Positions 35,549 to 43,730 of a stretch of DNA of 64,000 nucleotides are shown piece by piece (positions within the stretch are counted from its first letter, which is position 1; each line of letters opens with the position of its first letter). Under the pieces are notes generated by a model. That model did not search any database and was not told the DNA's origin. It was given only the letters and a program-made list of their open reading frames with translations. This DNA comes from Brevibacillus fluminis. Its GTDB lineage: Bacteria > Bacillota > Bacilli > Brevibacillales > Brevibacillaceae. A program made the position numbers and the translations under genes. The stretch lies in the NCBI RefSeq assembly GCF_003710825.1, contig NZ_RHHQ01000025.1:62001-126000 (forward strand), given 5' to 3'.

Positions 35549-36002
35549 CATGAAAAAGCCGCTCATCCGAGCGGTTTTTTTGTGCAACCGCGGCTCCTCC
35601 AAAAAGAATGGCGTAGCCAGGTTTTCTAATTATGAACTTGACGTACTCGGCTGTATACGAATTCGCGCCTGCGTGAACGGAAAGCAGTGTATCGGCATAA
35701 CCGACGAGCCGATTGACTATCTCATCCACAACCGCGTAAACTATCGGATGCAGCTTCGGGTCGCAAAGATTGGGATCATCCAATATCACGGTCGTGTTGA
35801 TGAACACATCGCTATTTCCATACAGATTATAATGAATCATCACTTTCCCACAAGCCCCTCCGGTTTGGGGATCTTGGTAGCCGGGTATAAATACGTACCA
35901 TTCCTCGGCTGTCGCCGAACGGAAATTTTTCGTGAATGACAAACTGCTGATCAGTTCATCCGCTTGTTTTCTTAATTCAGGGCTCATTAGAATGTCTGCC
36001 AA
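35406..36002 (-). CDS. Hypothetical protein with an overrun C-terminus
   Basis: The TTG at 36002 has GAAGGAA upstream. The first 125 or so residues (MSPELRKQADELISSLSFTK, WYVFIPGYQDPQTGGACGKV, NTTVILDDPNLCDPKLHPIV, GYADTLLSVHAGANSYTAEY) look like a real soluble protein of unknown family. The frame then runs through the 49-nt repeat (reading IRKPGYAILFGGAAVAQ), the terminator of the opposite gene and its antisense, ending in an odd Leu/Cys/Pro-rich tail. The normal stop may have been lost when the repeat was placed there, so the true product end is uncertain. Confidence 0.55.
   Translation of the reverse strand: MADILMSPELRKQADELISSLSFTKNFRSATAEEWYVFIPGYQDPQTGGACGKVMIHYNLYGNSDVFINTTVILDDPNLCDPKLHPIVYAVVDEIVNRLVGYADTLLSVHAGANSYTAEYVKFIIRKPGYAILFGGAAVAQKNRSDERLFHVTNDCCRLLQPLCYWTIPSFLPLLHSYPLLPCECFVPLFQLECLLLC
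35553..35581 (+). terminator. Terminator after small protein at 35393
   Basis: CCGCTC pairs with GAGCGG around ATCC, flanked by A and T runs. The 49-nt repeat starts at the next base. Confidence 0.85.
35582..35630. repeat. 49-nt structured repeat, copy 2
   Basis: Same 14-base and 19-base ends as copy 1 (24204-24252), with a different 16-base middle able to form a CCA/TGG arm. As in copy 1, it follows a + strand terminator directly and lies at the end of a minus-strand gene, here in frame with it. Confidence 0.75.
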
Positions 36003-36128
36003 TGCCGTTCCTTCTTTTGCTCCCGTTTAGTATTGAAGGAGGAAGAAAATTTCATCCATCGTCTTGAAATGTTTCGCTCACCTGAAACGATAATAAAAGC
36101 AGACGCACGTAGTACGGGAGGAGAAGTC

Positions 36129-37532
36129 ATGCCACCTTCAATTGAGTTTGGAGCCTTAATGCCTCACCCGCCCCTTTTGATTCCATCGATTGGCAAAGAA
36201 GAATTGTCACATGTGCATTATACGCAGGTTGCCATGCAGCAAACGTGTGCGGATATTGTCAAAGCCAGTCCCGATGTCGTGATTATCGTTTCGCCGCATG
36301 GCCCCATGTTTGAGGATGCCATCGTGATCATGGACGGTGACGACCTGCGTGGTGACTTGAAACCATTCGGTGTCGATGAGTCGTATCAGGCGCAAAACGA
36401 CCGTCCCCTTGCGTCATCCATCGCAGAGCAAGGGAAGCAAGAAGGGGTCCCGCTTATCCTGTTGGAAGATCACCTGAAACGGAAATTCCAGATTCATCAC
36501 GAATTGGATTATGGGACAATCGTTCCCTTGCATTACCTGCAACAGGCCGGGTATGCAGGAAAGATTGTGCTGCTAGCCCCGGGATTTCTCCCGCTTGAAC
36601 GGGTATACCAGGCAGGGATGTGCGTACGAAAAGCTATTGAGCTGCTTGGGCGTAAAGTGGTGATCATCGCGAGCGGCGATAACTCGCATGCGCTCGTTGA
36701 ACAGTCGCCAGCAGGCGCAACCGAGGAAGGTAAACGATTTGATGCCGCCCTCCAAAAAGCCCTTTCGCTTGAGGATTGGATGAGCCTATTTACGTTGGCA
36801 CCTGACTTTTTGGAACGTGCTGCAGAAGACACACTCGGCTCGTTGTTTTTGCTTATCGGGGCTTTTGATACAGACGAGCTCAAAGGCTCCGTATTGTCAT
36901 ATGAAGCTCCCTTTGGAGTTGGTTATACGGTAGCAACCTTGAAGCCCCAGCATGGTTCAGCCCCCTCGCTACTCCCGAGCATGATTGCAAGCCGGGAGGA
37001 AACGATAGCCCGCTTACGAGCGCGCGAATCGGAACATGTTCGGCTTGCCCGGATGGCTGTCGAAACGTACGTGAGAGAGGAACGGTTGATCCAGCTTGCA
37101 TCCGTTCCTACAGAATTCGAGCAGCAAGCCGGCTGTTTCGTGTCCATCAAGCAAAACGGCAAATTGCGCGGCTGCATTGGGACAATTCGCCCGACCGCAG
37201 ACCATCTCGCCGACGAAATCGTCCGGAACGCCATTGCGGCTTGCTCAGAGGATGATCGGTTTTTTCCGGTCGAAGAGGACGAGTTGTCCCAGCTTACGTA
37301 TAGTGTCGATGTACTGGAACCGGAGGAGGAAGTGAAAGACATAAGCGAGCTAGATCCGAGCGTCTATGGGGTGATTGTGTCGGATGGCCAAAGAAGCGGA
37401 CTGCTTTTGCCGAATTTGGAAGGGATTCATACGGTCGAGGAGCAGCTGTATTATGCAAAAGAAAAGGCTGGCATTCATCCTGAGCAGGAACATGTACGGA
37501 TGTTTCGATTTCGGGTACAACGTTATGTATAG
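36129..37532 (+). CDS. MEMO (LigB-fold) - AMMECR1 fusion protein
   Basis: A 467-residue protein made of two parts of the AmmeMemoRadiSam system. Residues 1 to about 270 have the class III extradiol dioxygenase/MEMO fold (GALMPHPPLLIPSIGKEELS, VIIVSPHGPMFEDA, IIASGDNSHAL, with His residues near the metal site). Residues 290 to 467 are AMMECR1 (GCFVSIKQNGKLRGCIGTIR, NAIAACSEDDRFFPV, LPNLEGIHTVEEQLYYAKEK A); the LRGCIG hexapeptide is the family's hallmark. I start at the ATG at 36129, with GGGAGGAG upstream. The usual third member, a radical SAM protein, is not nearby. Its biochemical role remains unsettled. Confidence 0.9.
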   Translation: MPPSIEFGALMPHPPLLIPSIGKEELSHVHYTQVAMQQTCADIVKASPDVVIIVSPHGPMFEDAIVIMDGDDLRGDLKPFGVDESYQAQNDRPLASSIAEQGKQEGVPLILLEDHLKRKFQIHHELDYGTIVPLHYLQQAGYAGKIVLLAPGFLPLERVYQAGMCVRKAIELLGRKVVIIASGDNSHALVEQSPAGATEEGKRFDAALQKALSLEDWMSLFTLAPDFLERAAEDTLGSLFLLIGAFDTDELKGSVLSYEAPFGVGYTVATLKPQHGSAPSLLPSMIASREETIARLRARESEHVRLARMAVETYVREERLIQLASVPTEFEQQAGCFVSIKQNGKLRGCIGTIRPTADHLADEIVRNAIAACSEDDRFFPVEEDELSQLTYSVDVLEPEEEVKDISELDPSVYGVIVSDGQRSGLLLPNLEGIHTVEEQLYYAKEKAGIHPEQEHVRMFRFRVQRYV

Positions 37533-37591
37533 GGTAGCGGCGACTTGGCAAAGATGTTCCCTGTCAAATCGCGACATCGGTAATCGACAAA

Positions 37592-37609
37592 ATTAAACAT
37601 TTGTTTAAT
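37592..37609. promoter_or_regulatory. Palindrome in the leader of the small acidic gene
   Basis: ATTAAACA and TGTTTAAT are separated by two bases, a good 18-bp inverted repeat of operator size. No bound regulator is suggested by the neighbours. TGTGACAAATT-like repeats surround it. Confidence 0.4.
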
Positions 37610-37681
37610 CGAAAATGTGACAAATTCGATTCTTTTCATCGACACATTGTGTAAATTTGTCAGATGCCACACATAAAAAAC

Positions 37682-37727
37682 GCCTCCTTTCCTCAAACTA
37701 CCGGGAAGATTCCCCAATAAAGGAGGC
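37682..37727 (+). promoter_or_regulatory. Hairpin sequestering the Shine-Dalgarno site
   Basis: GCCTCCTTT (37682-37690) is a perfect complement of AAAGGAGGC (37719-37727), which is the ribosome site of the gene starting at 37735. Inside the loop GGGA (37703-37706) pairs with TCCC (37711-37714). Closed, this structure would hide the ribosome site. Confidence 0.7.
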
Positions 37728-37734
37728 AGATGAA

Positions 37735-37914
37735 ATGGCAAATGAACAAGAACACAAACAGAAGGATACGGTGCAATCCGACTACATGCTGATGGATTGG
37801 GGCGGCACACAGCCGTCATTGGGGCTGCAAGAAATCACGCAGGAGCAAATCGGCGATGTGTACAACGAAGGCACGATTGACCAAGCACTAGAGGAATCGA
37901 AGGAAGAGCAATAA
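37735..37914 (+). CDS. Small acidic protein under hairpin control
   Basis: A 59-residue protein: MANEQEHKQKDTVQSDYMLM, DWGGTQPSLGLQEITQEQIG, then an acidic end EESKEEQ. No signal or membrane part. AAAGGAGGC stands eight bases before the ATG but is paired with an upstream GCCTCCTTT. A strong terminator follows, so the gene is a single transcript. Another ATG at 37730 is in a different frame and meets stops. Family not recognised. Confidence 0.75.
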   Translation: MANEQEHKQKDTVQSDYMLMDWGGTQPSLGLQEITQEQIGDVYNEGTIDQALEESKEEQ

Positions 37915-37918
37915 CCAC

Positions 37919-37953
37919 AAAACCCCCTCCTTTGATGAAGTGAGGGGGTTTTT
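37919..37953. terminator. Terminator after small acidic gene
   Basis: AAAACCCCCTC pairs with GAGGGGGTTTT around a 12-nt loop, with T on the + strand and A/T-rich ends on both; it probably also ends the convergent permease transcript. Confidence 0.9.
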
Positions 37954-37984
37954 ATATATAAATTAAATATTCGTTACAAGAAAC

Positions 37985-39382
37985 TTAAAGTAAAAACATC
38001 GCGACTATGGTCGTAATCACCAAACCTACGATGACCGGATACAGATTGCGGCGGGCAAGTTCAAATGGATCGACACCGCAAATGGCGGCCGCAGGAATGA
38101 GTGCCCACGGAATGATTGTGCCACCGCCGACCCAAATGGCGGCGATTTGGCCCAAAGCAGTGAGGGTGGCGATGCCGGTCCCAAGTGCGTGGGAGAATAG
38201 TTGCGCGATCGAGCCAGCCAAGGTGATGCCGGAAAAGCCGGACCCATCCAGACCGGTGATCACGCCTACAGCGGTGAGCGTGACGGCTGCTACTTCCTTT
38301 GAAAGCGGAATCGTATGTGCGAGCGCGATGCCCAGGTCGTTGACGATGCCTTGTGAGCCTTGTGGCAGCACTTCACCGAAAACTTTTACGAATCCGCTGT
38401 CCCCCATATAGAAAAACGCTGCAATGGGTATAACCGGCCCAAACACTTTGAAACCAAATTGGAAGCCTTGAATCAAAAATTCGGTCGTTTTCTCCAGACC
38501 GGCCCCTTTGTGTGCAAATAATGCGACGATCAGCAAAATCACGAGAGCAGTGCCTCCGACGAGTGCGGTTGCGTCACCGCCTTTCAAGTCAAACAGAAAC
38601 ATCGCAAGGACGTCGAGAAGAAACAAAATCGGCACAAGAATCGAAAGTGTACGGCGAATACTGGTCGGTAGTGCAACTCTTTTTTTGTCGTTGCCGCGCG
38701 GTTGCTCCACAGCTGCTTTTTGATCAACGACCAATTTGCCACTTTTTAAATCGCGCCACAAGAGCCAAAAAGCAGTCACAGTCGTTACGACGCCCATGAC
38801 AATGACGAGTGGAACGCTTGCTTCGATGACGTCGGTCACCGGTATTCCGGCAGCCTTTGCCGTCAAGGTCGGAGCGCCTTGAATGATGAAATCGCCGGAC
38901 AGCGCGATGCCGTGCCCGAACAAGTTCATCGACATCGCGACGCCGAGCGCGGGCAGGCCGACCCGTAGGGCAACAGGCAGCATGACAGCGCCGATGAGCG
39001 CTACAGCAGGAGATGGCCAGAAAAACCAAGAGATTACCATCATAACGATCCCGATTACCCAATAGGCGAGTGCGGGGTTGCGGATCAGAGCGGTCATCGG
39101 GCGGATCATCGATTCGTTGATGCCGGTTTCGGTCAGGACCTGACTCATCGCGACGATAATGCAGATGACCAGGATAGTAGGTAAAAGTTCAGTGATGGCG
39201 TATATAAAGCTGCCGAAAATCCCGCCGATCGATGTGGAAATGGAGCCGGTTGCCGTCAAGCCGAGAACAGCAATCCCGATGATGCTGACGAGGCTGGTGT
39301 CTCGTTTCATAATCATCATCGCGATAATCAGTAGAACGAACAGCACGTAAACCCAGTGGAGAAAATATAATTCAACACCCAT
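37985..39382 (-). CDS. Permease of the ion transporter superfamily (GntP/DcuC-like)
   Basis: A 465-residue membrane protein with eleven to thirteen helices. Blocks such as TGINESMIRPMTALIRNPAL, FFWPSPAVALIGAVMLPVAL, FGHGIALSGDFIIQGAPTLT and GVITGLDGSGFSGITLAGSI have the paired re-entrant-loop look of gluconate (GntP), C4-dicarboxylate (DcuC) and citrate-type carriers. I cannot name the substrate, likely an organic anion. I start at the ATG at 39382, after AAAGGAGGG; 104 open codons upstream are not coding-like. It is divergent from the RavA-like operon. Confidence 0.75.
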   Translation of the reverse strand: MGVELYFLHWVYVLFVLLIIAMMIMKRDTSLVSIIGIAVLGLTATGSISTSIGGIFGSFIYAITELLPTILVICIIVAMSQVLTETGINESMIRPMTALIRNPALAYWVIGIVMMVISWFFWPSPAVALIGAVMLPVALRVGLPALGVAMSMNLFGHGIALSGDFIIQGAPTLTAKAAGIPVTDVIEASVPLVIVMGVVTTVTAFWLLWRDLKSGKLVVDQKAAVEQPRGNDKKRVALPTSIRRTLSILVPILFLLDVLAMFLFDLKGGDATALVGGTALVILLIVALFAHKGAGLEKTTEFLIQGFQFGFKVFGPVIPIAAFFYMGDSGFVKVFGEVLPQGSQGIVNDLGIALAHTIPLSKEVAAVTLTAVGVITGLDGSGFSGITLAGSIAQLFSHALGTGIATLTALGQIAAIWVGGGTIIPWALIPAAAICGVDPFELARRNLYPVIVGLVITTIVAMFLL

Positions 39383-39436
39383 CTCAATCCCTCCTTTGCA
39401 TAGCGTGAAAATCTGGTTGTCACTAAGCAGGATATG

Positions 39437-39478
39437 CATGGGAGAACCCATGGGTGAAAGCCCGGCGACTGGCTTTTT
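39437..39478 (+). promoter_or_regulatory. Tandem hairpins with T run in the ravA-like leader
   Basis: CATGGG (39437-39442) pairs with CCCATG around AGAA, followed five bases later by AAAGCC (39457-39462) pairing with GGCTTT and a run of T. No + strand gene lies upstream (the permease is divergent), so this terminator-like structure stands in the leader of the gene at 39532 and could be an attenuator. Confidence 0.5.
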
Positions 39479-39531
39479 GCCCCCGGATATGTCACTATAA
39501 CAATATTCAGATGGTGGAGGAGAAGAACGAG

Positions 39532-40836
39532 ATGAAGCCCAAAACGACACAGATGCAACGCAATATCGAAAGCGCCATTCACCAGTTGGAGCGCCGCTTC
39601 CTGGAACGGAGCGAATTGATCCGTCTCTTGTTCTTAGGCATTTTGAGCGGCGAAAACGCTTTACTGATCGGTCCGCCGGGCACGGCAAAGTCACAGCTTG
39701 CCCGCGCGATTTCGGATTTGTTCGGTTCTGCGCATTGGTTCGACTATTTGCTGACGCGATTTACCACTCCCGATGAGATTTTTGGTCCCGTCTCCTTGCA
39801 GCAATTGAAGCAGGATCAGTATGTGCGCAAAACGGCGGGCTACTTGCCAGCCGCGCAATTCGCATTTCTTGACGAGATTTTCAAAGCAAACAGCGCGATT
39901 CTCAATGCGCTTTTATCCATATTGAACGAGCGTGTCTATTTCAACGGGAGAGAAAAAGAGCAAGTGCCACTTCTGTTTCTTATCGCCGCATCCAATGAGC
40001 TGCCTGACGAAAACGAGCAGTTGGCCGCATTGTACGACCGCTTCCTGATCCGCTATGAAGTAAGCTATTTGAACACGGCTTCAAGCTACGAATCGATGTT
40101 TAACTTGCCGTCTGAACCGCTGCCAGCGCTGTTCTCACTCTATGACGTGAAAGATGTGCAAGCTGCTGCCAAGCAGGTGACCGTGCCTGAGACGCTGGTT
40201 TATTTCCTGTACCAGCTCAAACAAGACATGGAAGAGAGGGAATTCGTCCTCTCCGACCGCCGCTGGAGCAAGATTGGCCATGTGTGGCGGACATCGGCTA
40301 CAATCAATGGTCGCGACATGGTGACCGTTTGGGATACGGTCTATACGCCGCATCTTTTGTGGGACGTACCGGAGGATTTGCCTGTGCTTCGCCAGGTGTT
40401 TGAAAAGCGTTTTACGGAGCTGCTGAAAACGGAAACGCAAAGCGAACTGCCGCTTCGCCATTATGAGCAGCTGGCGCAAAAATGGCTCGACAAGGAAAGC
40501 GACCTGCATGCGTTTCAGTTTAAAAAAGAGGTCGGCGCCAAAATGGGCAAAGAGCAAGCGGAGCAATTCCGCCTGATGCTGGAAACATGCCGCACCGAGG
40601 TTGAGGAAGCAGCGCGCAGCTTGAAAGCGAAGCTCATCAGTTGGCAGCAGACGGAAAGGGATTTGGTGGCCTTTATCCGTGAAAAAAATTATCTGATCTA
40701 TCAGCCGGAAAAATATACGGTGAAATACGCCCATCTGCGGATTGAAGGGGAGCGTTTGCTACAAATTTTGCAAGGTTTGTACCGGACCATCTTCGATCGA
40801 GATATTGCTGGTGCCGAGTACGATTATACGCTGTAG
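39532..40836 (+). CDS. MoxR-family AAA+ ATPase, RavA-like
   Basis: A 434-residue ATPase. Walker A is GPPGTAKS (47-54), Walker B FAFLDEIFKAN, then NSAILNALLSILNERVYFNG and sensor-1 IAASNELPDE, all as in RavA rather than short MoxR proteins. The C-terminal half has the helical parts seen in RavA's discontinuous triple-helix and LARA regions. I start at the ATG at 39532, with GGTGGAGGAG upstream. The next gene is its VWA-domain partner, as in ravA-viaA. In E. coli this pair affects respiratory complexes, membranes and aminoglycoside entry; the role here is inferred by analogy. Confidence 0.87.
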   Translation: MKPKTTQMQRNIESAIHQLERRFLERSELIRLLFLGILSGENALLIGPPGTAKSQLARAISDLFGSAHWFDYLLTRFTTPDEIFGPVSLQQLKQDQYVRKTAGYLPAAQFAFLDEIFKANSAILNALLSILNERVYFNGREKEQVPLLFLIAASNELPDENEQLAALYDRFLIRYEVSYLNTASSYESMFNLPSEPLPALFSLYDVKDVQAAAKQVTVPETLVYFLYQLKQDMEEREFVLSDRRWSKIGHVWRTSATINGRDMVTVWDTVYTPHLLWDVPEDLPVLRQVFEKRFTELLKTETQSELPLRHYEQLAQKWLDKESDLHAFQFKKEVGAKMGKEQAEQFRLMLETCRTEVEEAARSLKAKLISWQQTERDLVAFIREKNYLIYQPEKYTVKYAHLRIEGERLLQILQGLYRTIFDRDIAGAEYDYTL

Positions 40837-40851
40837 TCAGGTGGGAGTCTT

Positions 40852-42582
40852 ATGATGATTCGATCGACACGGGTGGACCGCTATGTGTTTGACGCCTACC
40901 TTTTTTCATCGCAGACTGCGCATGAATGGATGGCGGAAGCCAAGCTGCGGGCCCCCTGGTTTGATACCGAGCTGTTCGCCGATTTTTTCCTCTGCTTTTA
41001 TTTGGCGGAGCCGGAAGTCGATGAGACAAAAGAAGCGCCGCCGTTTCACAAATGGATGTTGCGGACGTTGCGGAAGCAATATTTTTATTTGACGATCCAC
41101 CCCCGGACGATCAATCAAGTGAGTGCCGCGTTCAAAACCGCATTGAAAGCTCTGATGTGGCTGATTGAGAGCTTTGCAGCGGAAGTAAAAAAGCGCGAGG
41201 GGGAGCAAAGTCCGTTCATGCAAGGGCTGTCGCAGAAAAAAGGCCAGCAGGGCGAAGAACCGGCGACATCGATGGTGGAACGGCTCACGCAAAAGCAGCT
41301 TGCTCAGCTTCAGCTAGTCGGCTATACGCTGCAGCAGGGCAAACGAGTCGTGGAAGAAAAACAAGAAGCGAGCGACAGCCGCCCATTGGTGGAGGCAGAG
41401 ATACGTGGGCTCAAGGACCGGATCGAGAACCTGCAGCAGGAAATGGCTCGCGACTTTAACAAGCGCAACAAGCTGATGCAAAAGCTGAAAAAAACGGAAG
41501 AAGAGTTGTCGCAGCGGGAAAAACAGCGGGATCGGCTGGTGCGCCAGGAGAAGAAAACGATTGAGGCGTACGAAGAGGAGCTCGGGCAATGGTTGGAAAA
41601 CTCGCTTAGACAAACACTTGGCACGGAAGAAGAGGAAAGCCGTTTTTTGCATGAGCTTCTGGAAGCAAGCCAGCGTTTTGCCAACCGCCGTTGGGGCAGC
41701 GATTTGGGCAAACTGCGCAGACAGACGCATGAGCAATATTTGCGATGGGTAGAAAAGCTCAAACGGCATCCCGACCTGCTTCGCTTTTTGGAAGAGGTGG
41801 GGCGCAATGTGCAGCATTTTCGCATCCGGCGCAAGGAAATCCGCGCCCGCGCTGTGCCTGAGGAATACGACAATCTGCGCCAGTCCGGAGACATCGCTCA
41901 TTTGCTGCCAAGCGAAGCGGTGCTGCTTGCTGACCCGGATCTGGAAAACTACTTTTTGCTCAAATGGGTAGAGCAAAAGCTGCTGACATACGATACGCAA
42001 GGCTGGGTCGAGGAGCCGCCGAAAGGCCCGGTCATCTGCATGCTCGATACGTCCCACTCCATGCGCGGAGGCAAGCTGCGACTGGCACAAATTTTTGTGA
42101 TGACGTTTGCGGCGATCAGTCTGATGGAGAAGCGCGATTTTGTTCTGCTTTTGTTCGGGACAAAAGGGGAGCTGCTTGAGCAGCCGCTGTATTATCGGAG
42201 ACCGAACTGGCCGGCCTTTTACCAGATCAGCCAAATGGCGTTTGGCGGCGGAACGCATTTTGATGCCCCACTCAAACGAGGCATTGATATCGTGCAGGAG
42301 AACAAGCAGTTTCAAGGAGCCGATTTTGTCATGGTAACCGATGGAATCGGAACGGTGTCGCCCTATGTGCAGGCGATGCTTGCGGAGTTGGGCAAAACGA
42401 AGCAGGTCAAGCTGCACAGCCTGATTGTCGGCGCGGCGCGGCAGCATCTGGTCCAAACCTATGATATATTGGGCGTTTCCCACCGCGTCCGATTTGCAAC
42501 GACATGGGAGACGGAAGCGGAAGAGAATACGGGCTTGCTTCTCGATGTGTTTGAAGCGGACAGGCGGCAGGTGAAGCCGTGA
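40852..42582 (+). CDS. VWA-domain protein, ViaA-like partner of the RavA ATPase
   Basis: A 576-residue cytoplasmic protein. The N-terminal part is helical; residues 180-250 form a strongly charged coiled coil (LVEAEIRGLKDRIENLQQEM, ARDFNKRNKLMQKLKKTEEE). The C-terminal VWA domain begins near residue 395 with CMLDTSHSMRG, an intact DxSxS MIDAS motif, plus FGGGTHFD and VMVTDG for the other metal contacts. Size and order match ViaA. It starts 15 bases after the ATPase gene and its stop overlaps the next start (GTGA), so the three genes are translated as one unit. Confidence 0.87.
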   Translation: MMIRSTRVDRYVFDAYLFSSQTAHEWMAEAKLRAPWFDTELFADFFLCFYLAEPEVDETKEAPPFHKWMLRTLRKQYFYLTIHPRTINQVSAAFKTALKALMWLIESFAAEVKKREGEQSPFMQGLSQKKGQQGEEPATSMVERLTQKQLAQLQLVGYTLQQGKRVVEEKQEASDSRPLVEAEIRGLKDRIENLQQEMARDFNKRNKLMQKLKKTEEELSQREKQRDRLVRQEKKTIEAYEEELGQWLENSLRQTLGTEEEESRFLHELLEASQRFANRRWGSDLGKLRRQTHEQYLRWVEKLKRHPDLLRFLEEVGRNVQHFRIRRKEIRARAVPEEYDNLRQSGDIAHLLPSEAVLLADPDLENYFLLKWVEQKLLTYDTQGWVEEPPKGPVICMLDTSHSMRGGKLRLAQIFVMTFAAISLMEKRDFVLLLFGTKGELLEQPLYYRRPNWPAFYQISQMAFGGGTHFDAPLKRGIDIVQENKQFQGADFVMVTDGIGTVSPYVQAMLAELGKTKQVKLHSLIVGAARQHLVQTYDILGVSHRVRFATTWETEAEENTGLLLDVFEADRRQVKP

Positions 42583-43730
42583 ACCTGCTCGGCATCCTCT
42601 TCCTCATCATTTGGCTCGGCTTAATTGCCATCGGTCTACCAGGGTTAATGCGCATGACGCGGCTTTCGCTCCCTGTAGAGCGTCGGCTGACAGAAGCACC
42701 AGCGGGAGGCTGGCCGCGTGTTTCGATTATCGTAACGGCCTGCAATGAAGAGCGAACAATCGCCATGGGCTTGCGATCGCTTCTCGCCATCGATTACCCT
42801 CACTTGGAAATCATTGCGATCAATGACCGCTCGACAGATCAGACCGGCGCTGTGATGAAAGAGACGGCTCGGGATCATCCAACGCTTACCATCATGGAAA
42901 TCACCGACCTGCCTCCCGGATGGCTGGGGAAAAATCATGCGTTGGCAAAAGGGGCGGCGAATGCGACCGGGGAATGGCTGTTGTTTACCGATGCGGATGT
43001 TGTGTTTCATCCACTCGCGCTAAAAACCGCGATTAACCATACGGTCTGTCAGCAGCTTGATCATTTGGCCGCAGCTCCACTGATGAAGGCGAAAGGCGTA
43101 CTTTTGCAAGGGCTTGTCTTTTTATTTATGTTCAATTTGATGATCTTCTTTCGCCCGCAGTATGCCAAATCCCCCCATTCCCACGCCCATATGGGTGTTG
43201 GTGCGTTCAATCTGTTGAAAAAATCGGTCTATCAAGCCGTAGGCGGTCACAAGCCGATCCGTATGAGGCCCGACGACGATCTCAAGCTAGGTCGCATGAT
43301 CAAGCACAAAGGATATCGCCAAGACTTTGCGTTTGCTGAAGAACTTCTAGAAGTGGAATGGTATCCGTCGATCCGTGAGATGATGCGTGGGTTGGAAAAA
43401 AACACGCTTGCCCCCTTTGAGTACCGTATCCCGATACTCATGACAGGCTTATTGCCGCTCGGCGCATTTTATTTGCTGCCTTTTATCGGGATTGTGGTGG
43501 CGGAAGGGTGGGGACGTGCGATTTACGCGGTCATGCTCATCGCATCGTTCCTTTACTTCTGTTTGCACGGACGGATGAGTTGGCGGATGGTAGGCTATTA
43601 TGCTCTGTTTCCAATCACCGTGCCGCTTTTGCTGTACGCTTTGGCTCGGGCAGCGTGGCTGACGTGGCGGAGGGGAGGGATCATGTGGCGCGGCACCTTG
43701 TATCCAATTGAGTGGCTCAAACAAAAATAG
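42579..43730 (+). CDS. Membrane glycosyltransferase family 2
   Basis: A 383-residue GT-A glycosyltransferase with an N-terminal membrane helix and three or four at the C-terminus. RVSIIVTACNEERTIAMGLR, IAINDRSTDQTG, LLFTDADVVFHP (the DxD metal site) and RPDDDLKLGRMIK are in the right places; the acceptor-site motif resembles hopanoid HpnI or carotenoid CrtQ enzymes, which suggests a lipid acceptor. It starts with GTG at 42579, overlapping the ViaA-like stop by four bases, so it is tightly tied to the ATPase-VWA pair. The terminator at 43729 ends the operon. Confidence 0.87.
   Translation: MNLLGILFLIIWLGLIAIGLPGLMRMTRLSLPVERRLTEAPAGGWPRVSIIVTACNEERTIAMGLRSLLAIDYPHLEIIAINDRSTDQTGAVMKETARDHPTLTIMEITDLPPGWLGKNHALAKGAANATGEWLLFTDADVVFHPLALKTAINHTVCQQLDHLAAAPLMKAKGVLLQGLVFLFMFNLMIFFRPQYAKSPHSHAHMGVGAFNLLKKSVYQAVGGHKPIRMRPDDDLKLGRMIKHKGYRQDFAFAEELLEVEWYPSIREMMRGLEKNTLAPFEYRIPILMTGLLPLGAFYLLPFIGIVVAEGWGRAIYAVMLIASFLYFCLHGRMSWRMVGYYALFPITVPLLLYALARAAWLTWRRGGIMWRGTLYPIEWLKQK

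Noticed and set aside
36033..36128. Upstream extension of the MEMO-AMMECR1 protein
   Set aside because: The GGGAGGAG site lies just before the ATG at 36129 and homologous proteins begin at that point (PPSIEFGALMPHPP).
37592..37609. Palindrome as a CodY or catabolite-repression site
   Set aside because: It matches neither AATTTTCNGAAAATT nor the cre consensus.
39382..39694. N-terminal extension of the GntP/DcuC-like permease
   Set aside because: Arg/Ser/Pro-rich sequence not like a membrane protein; AAAGGAGGG marks the start at 39382.
40135..42483. Long minus-strand frames opposite the RavA and ViaA-like genes
   Set aside because: They are antisense shadows of well-supported genes with strong motifs and have no ribosome sites or family features.
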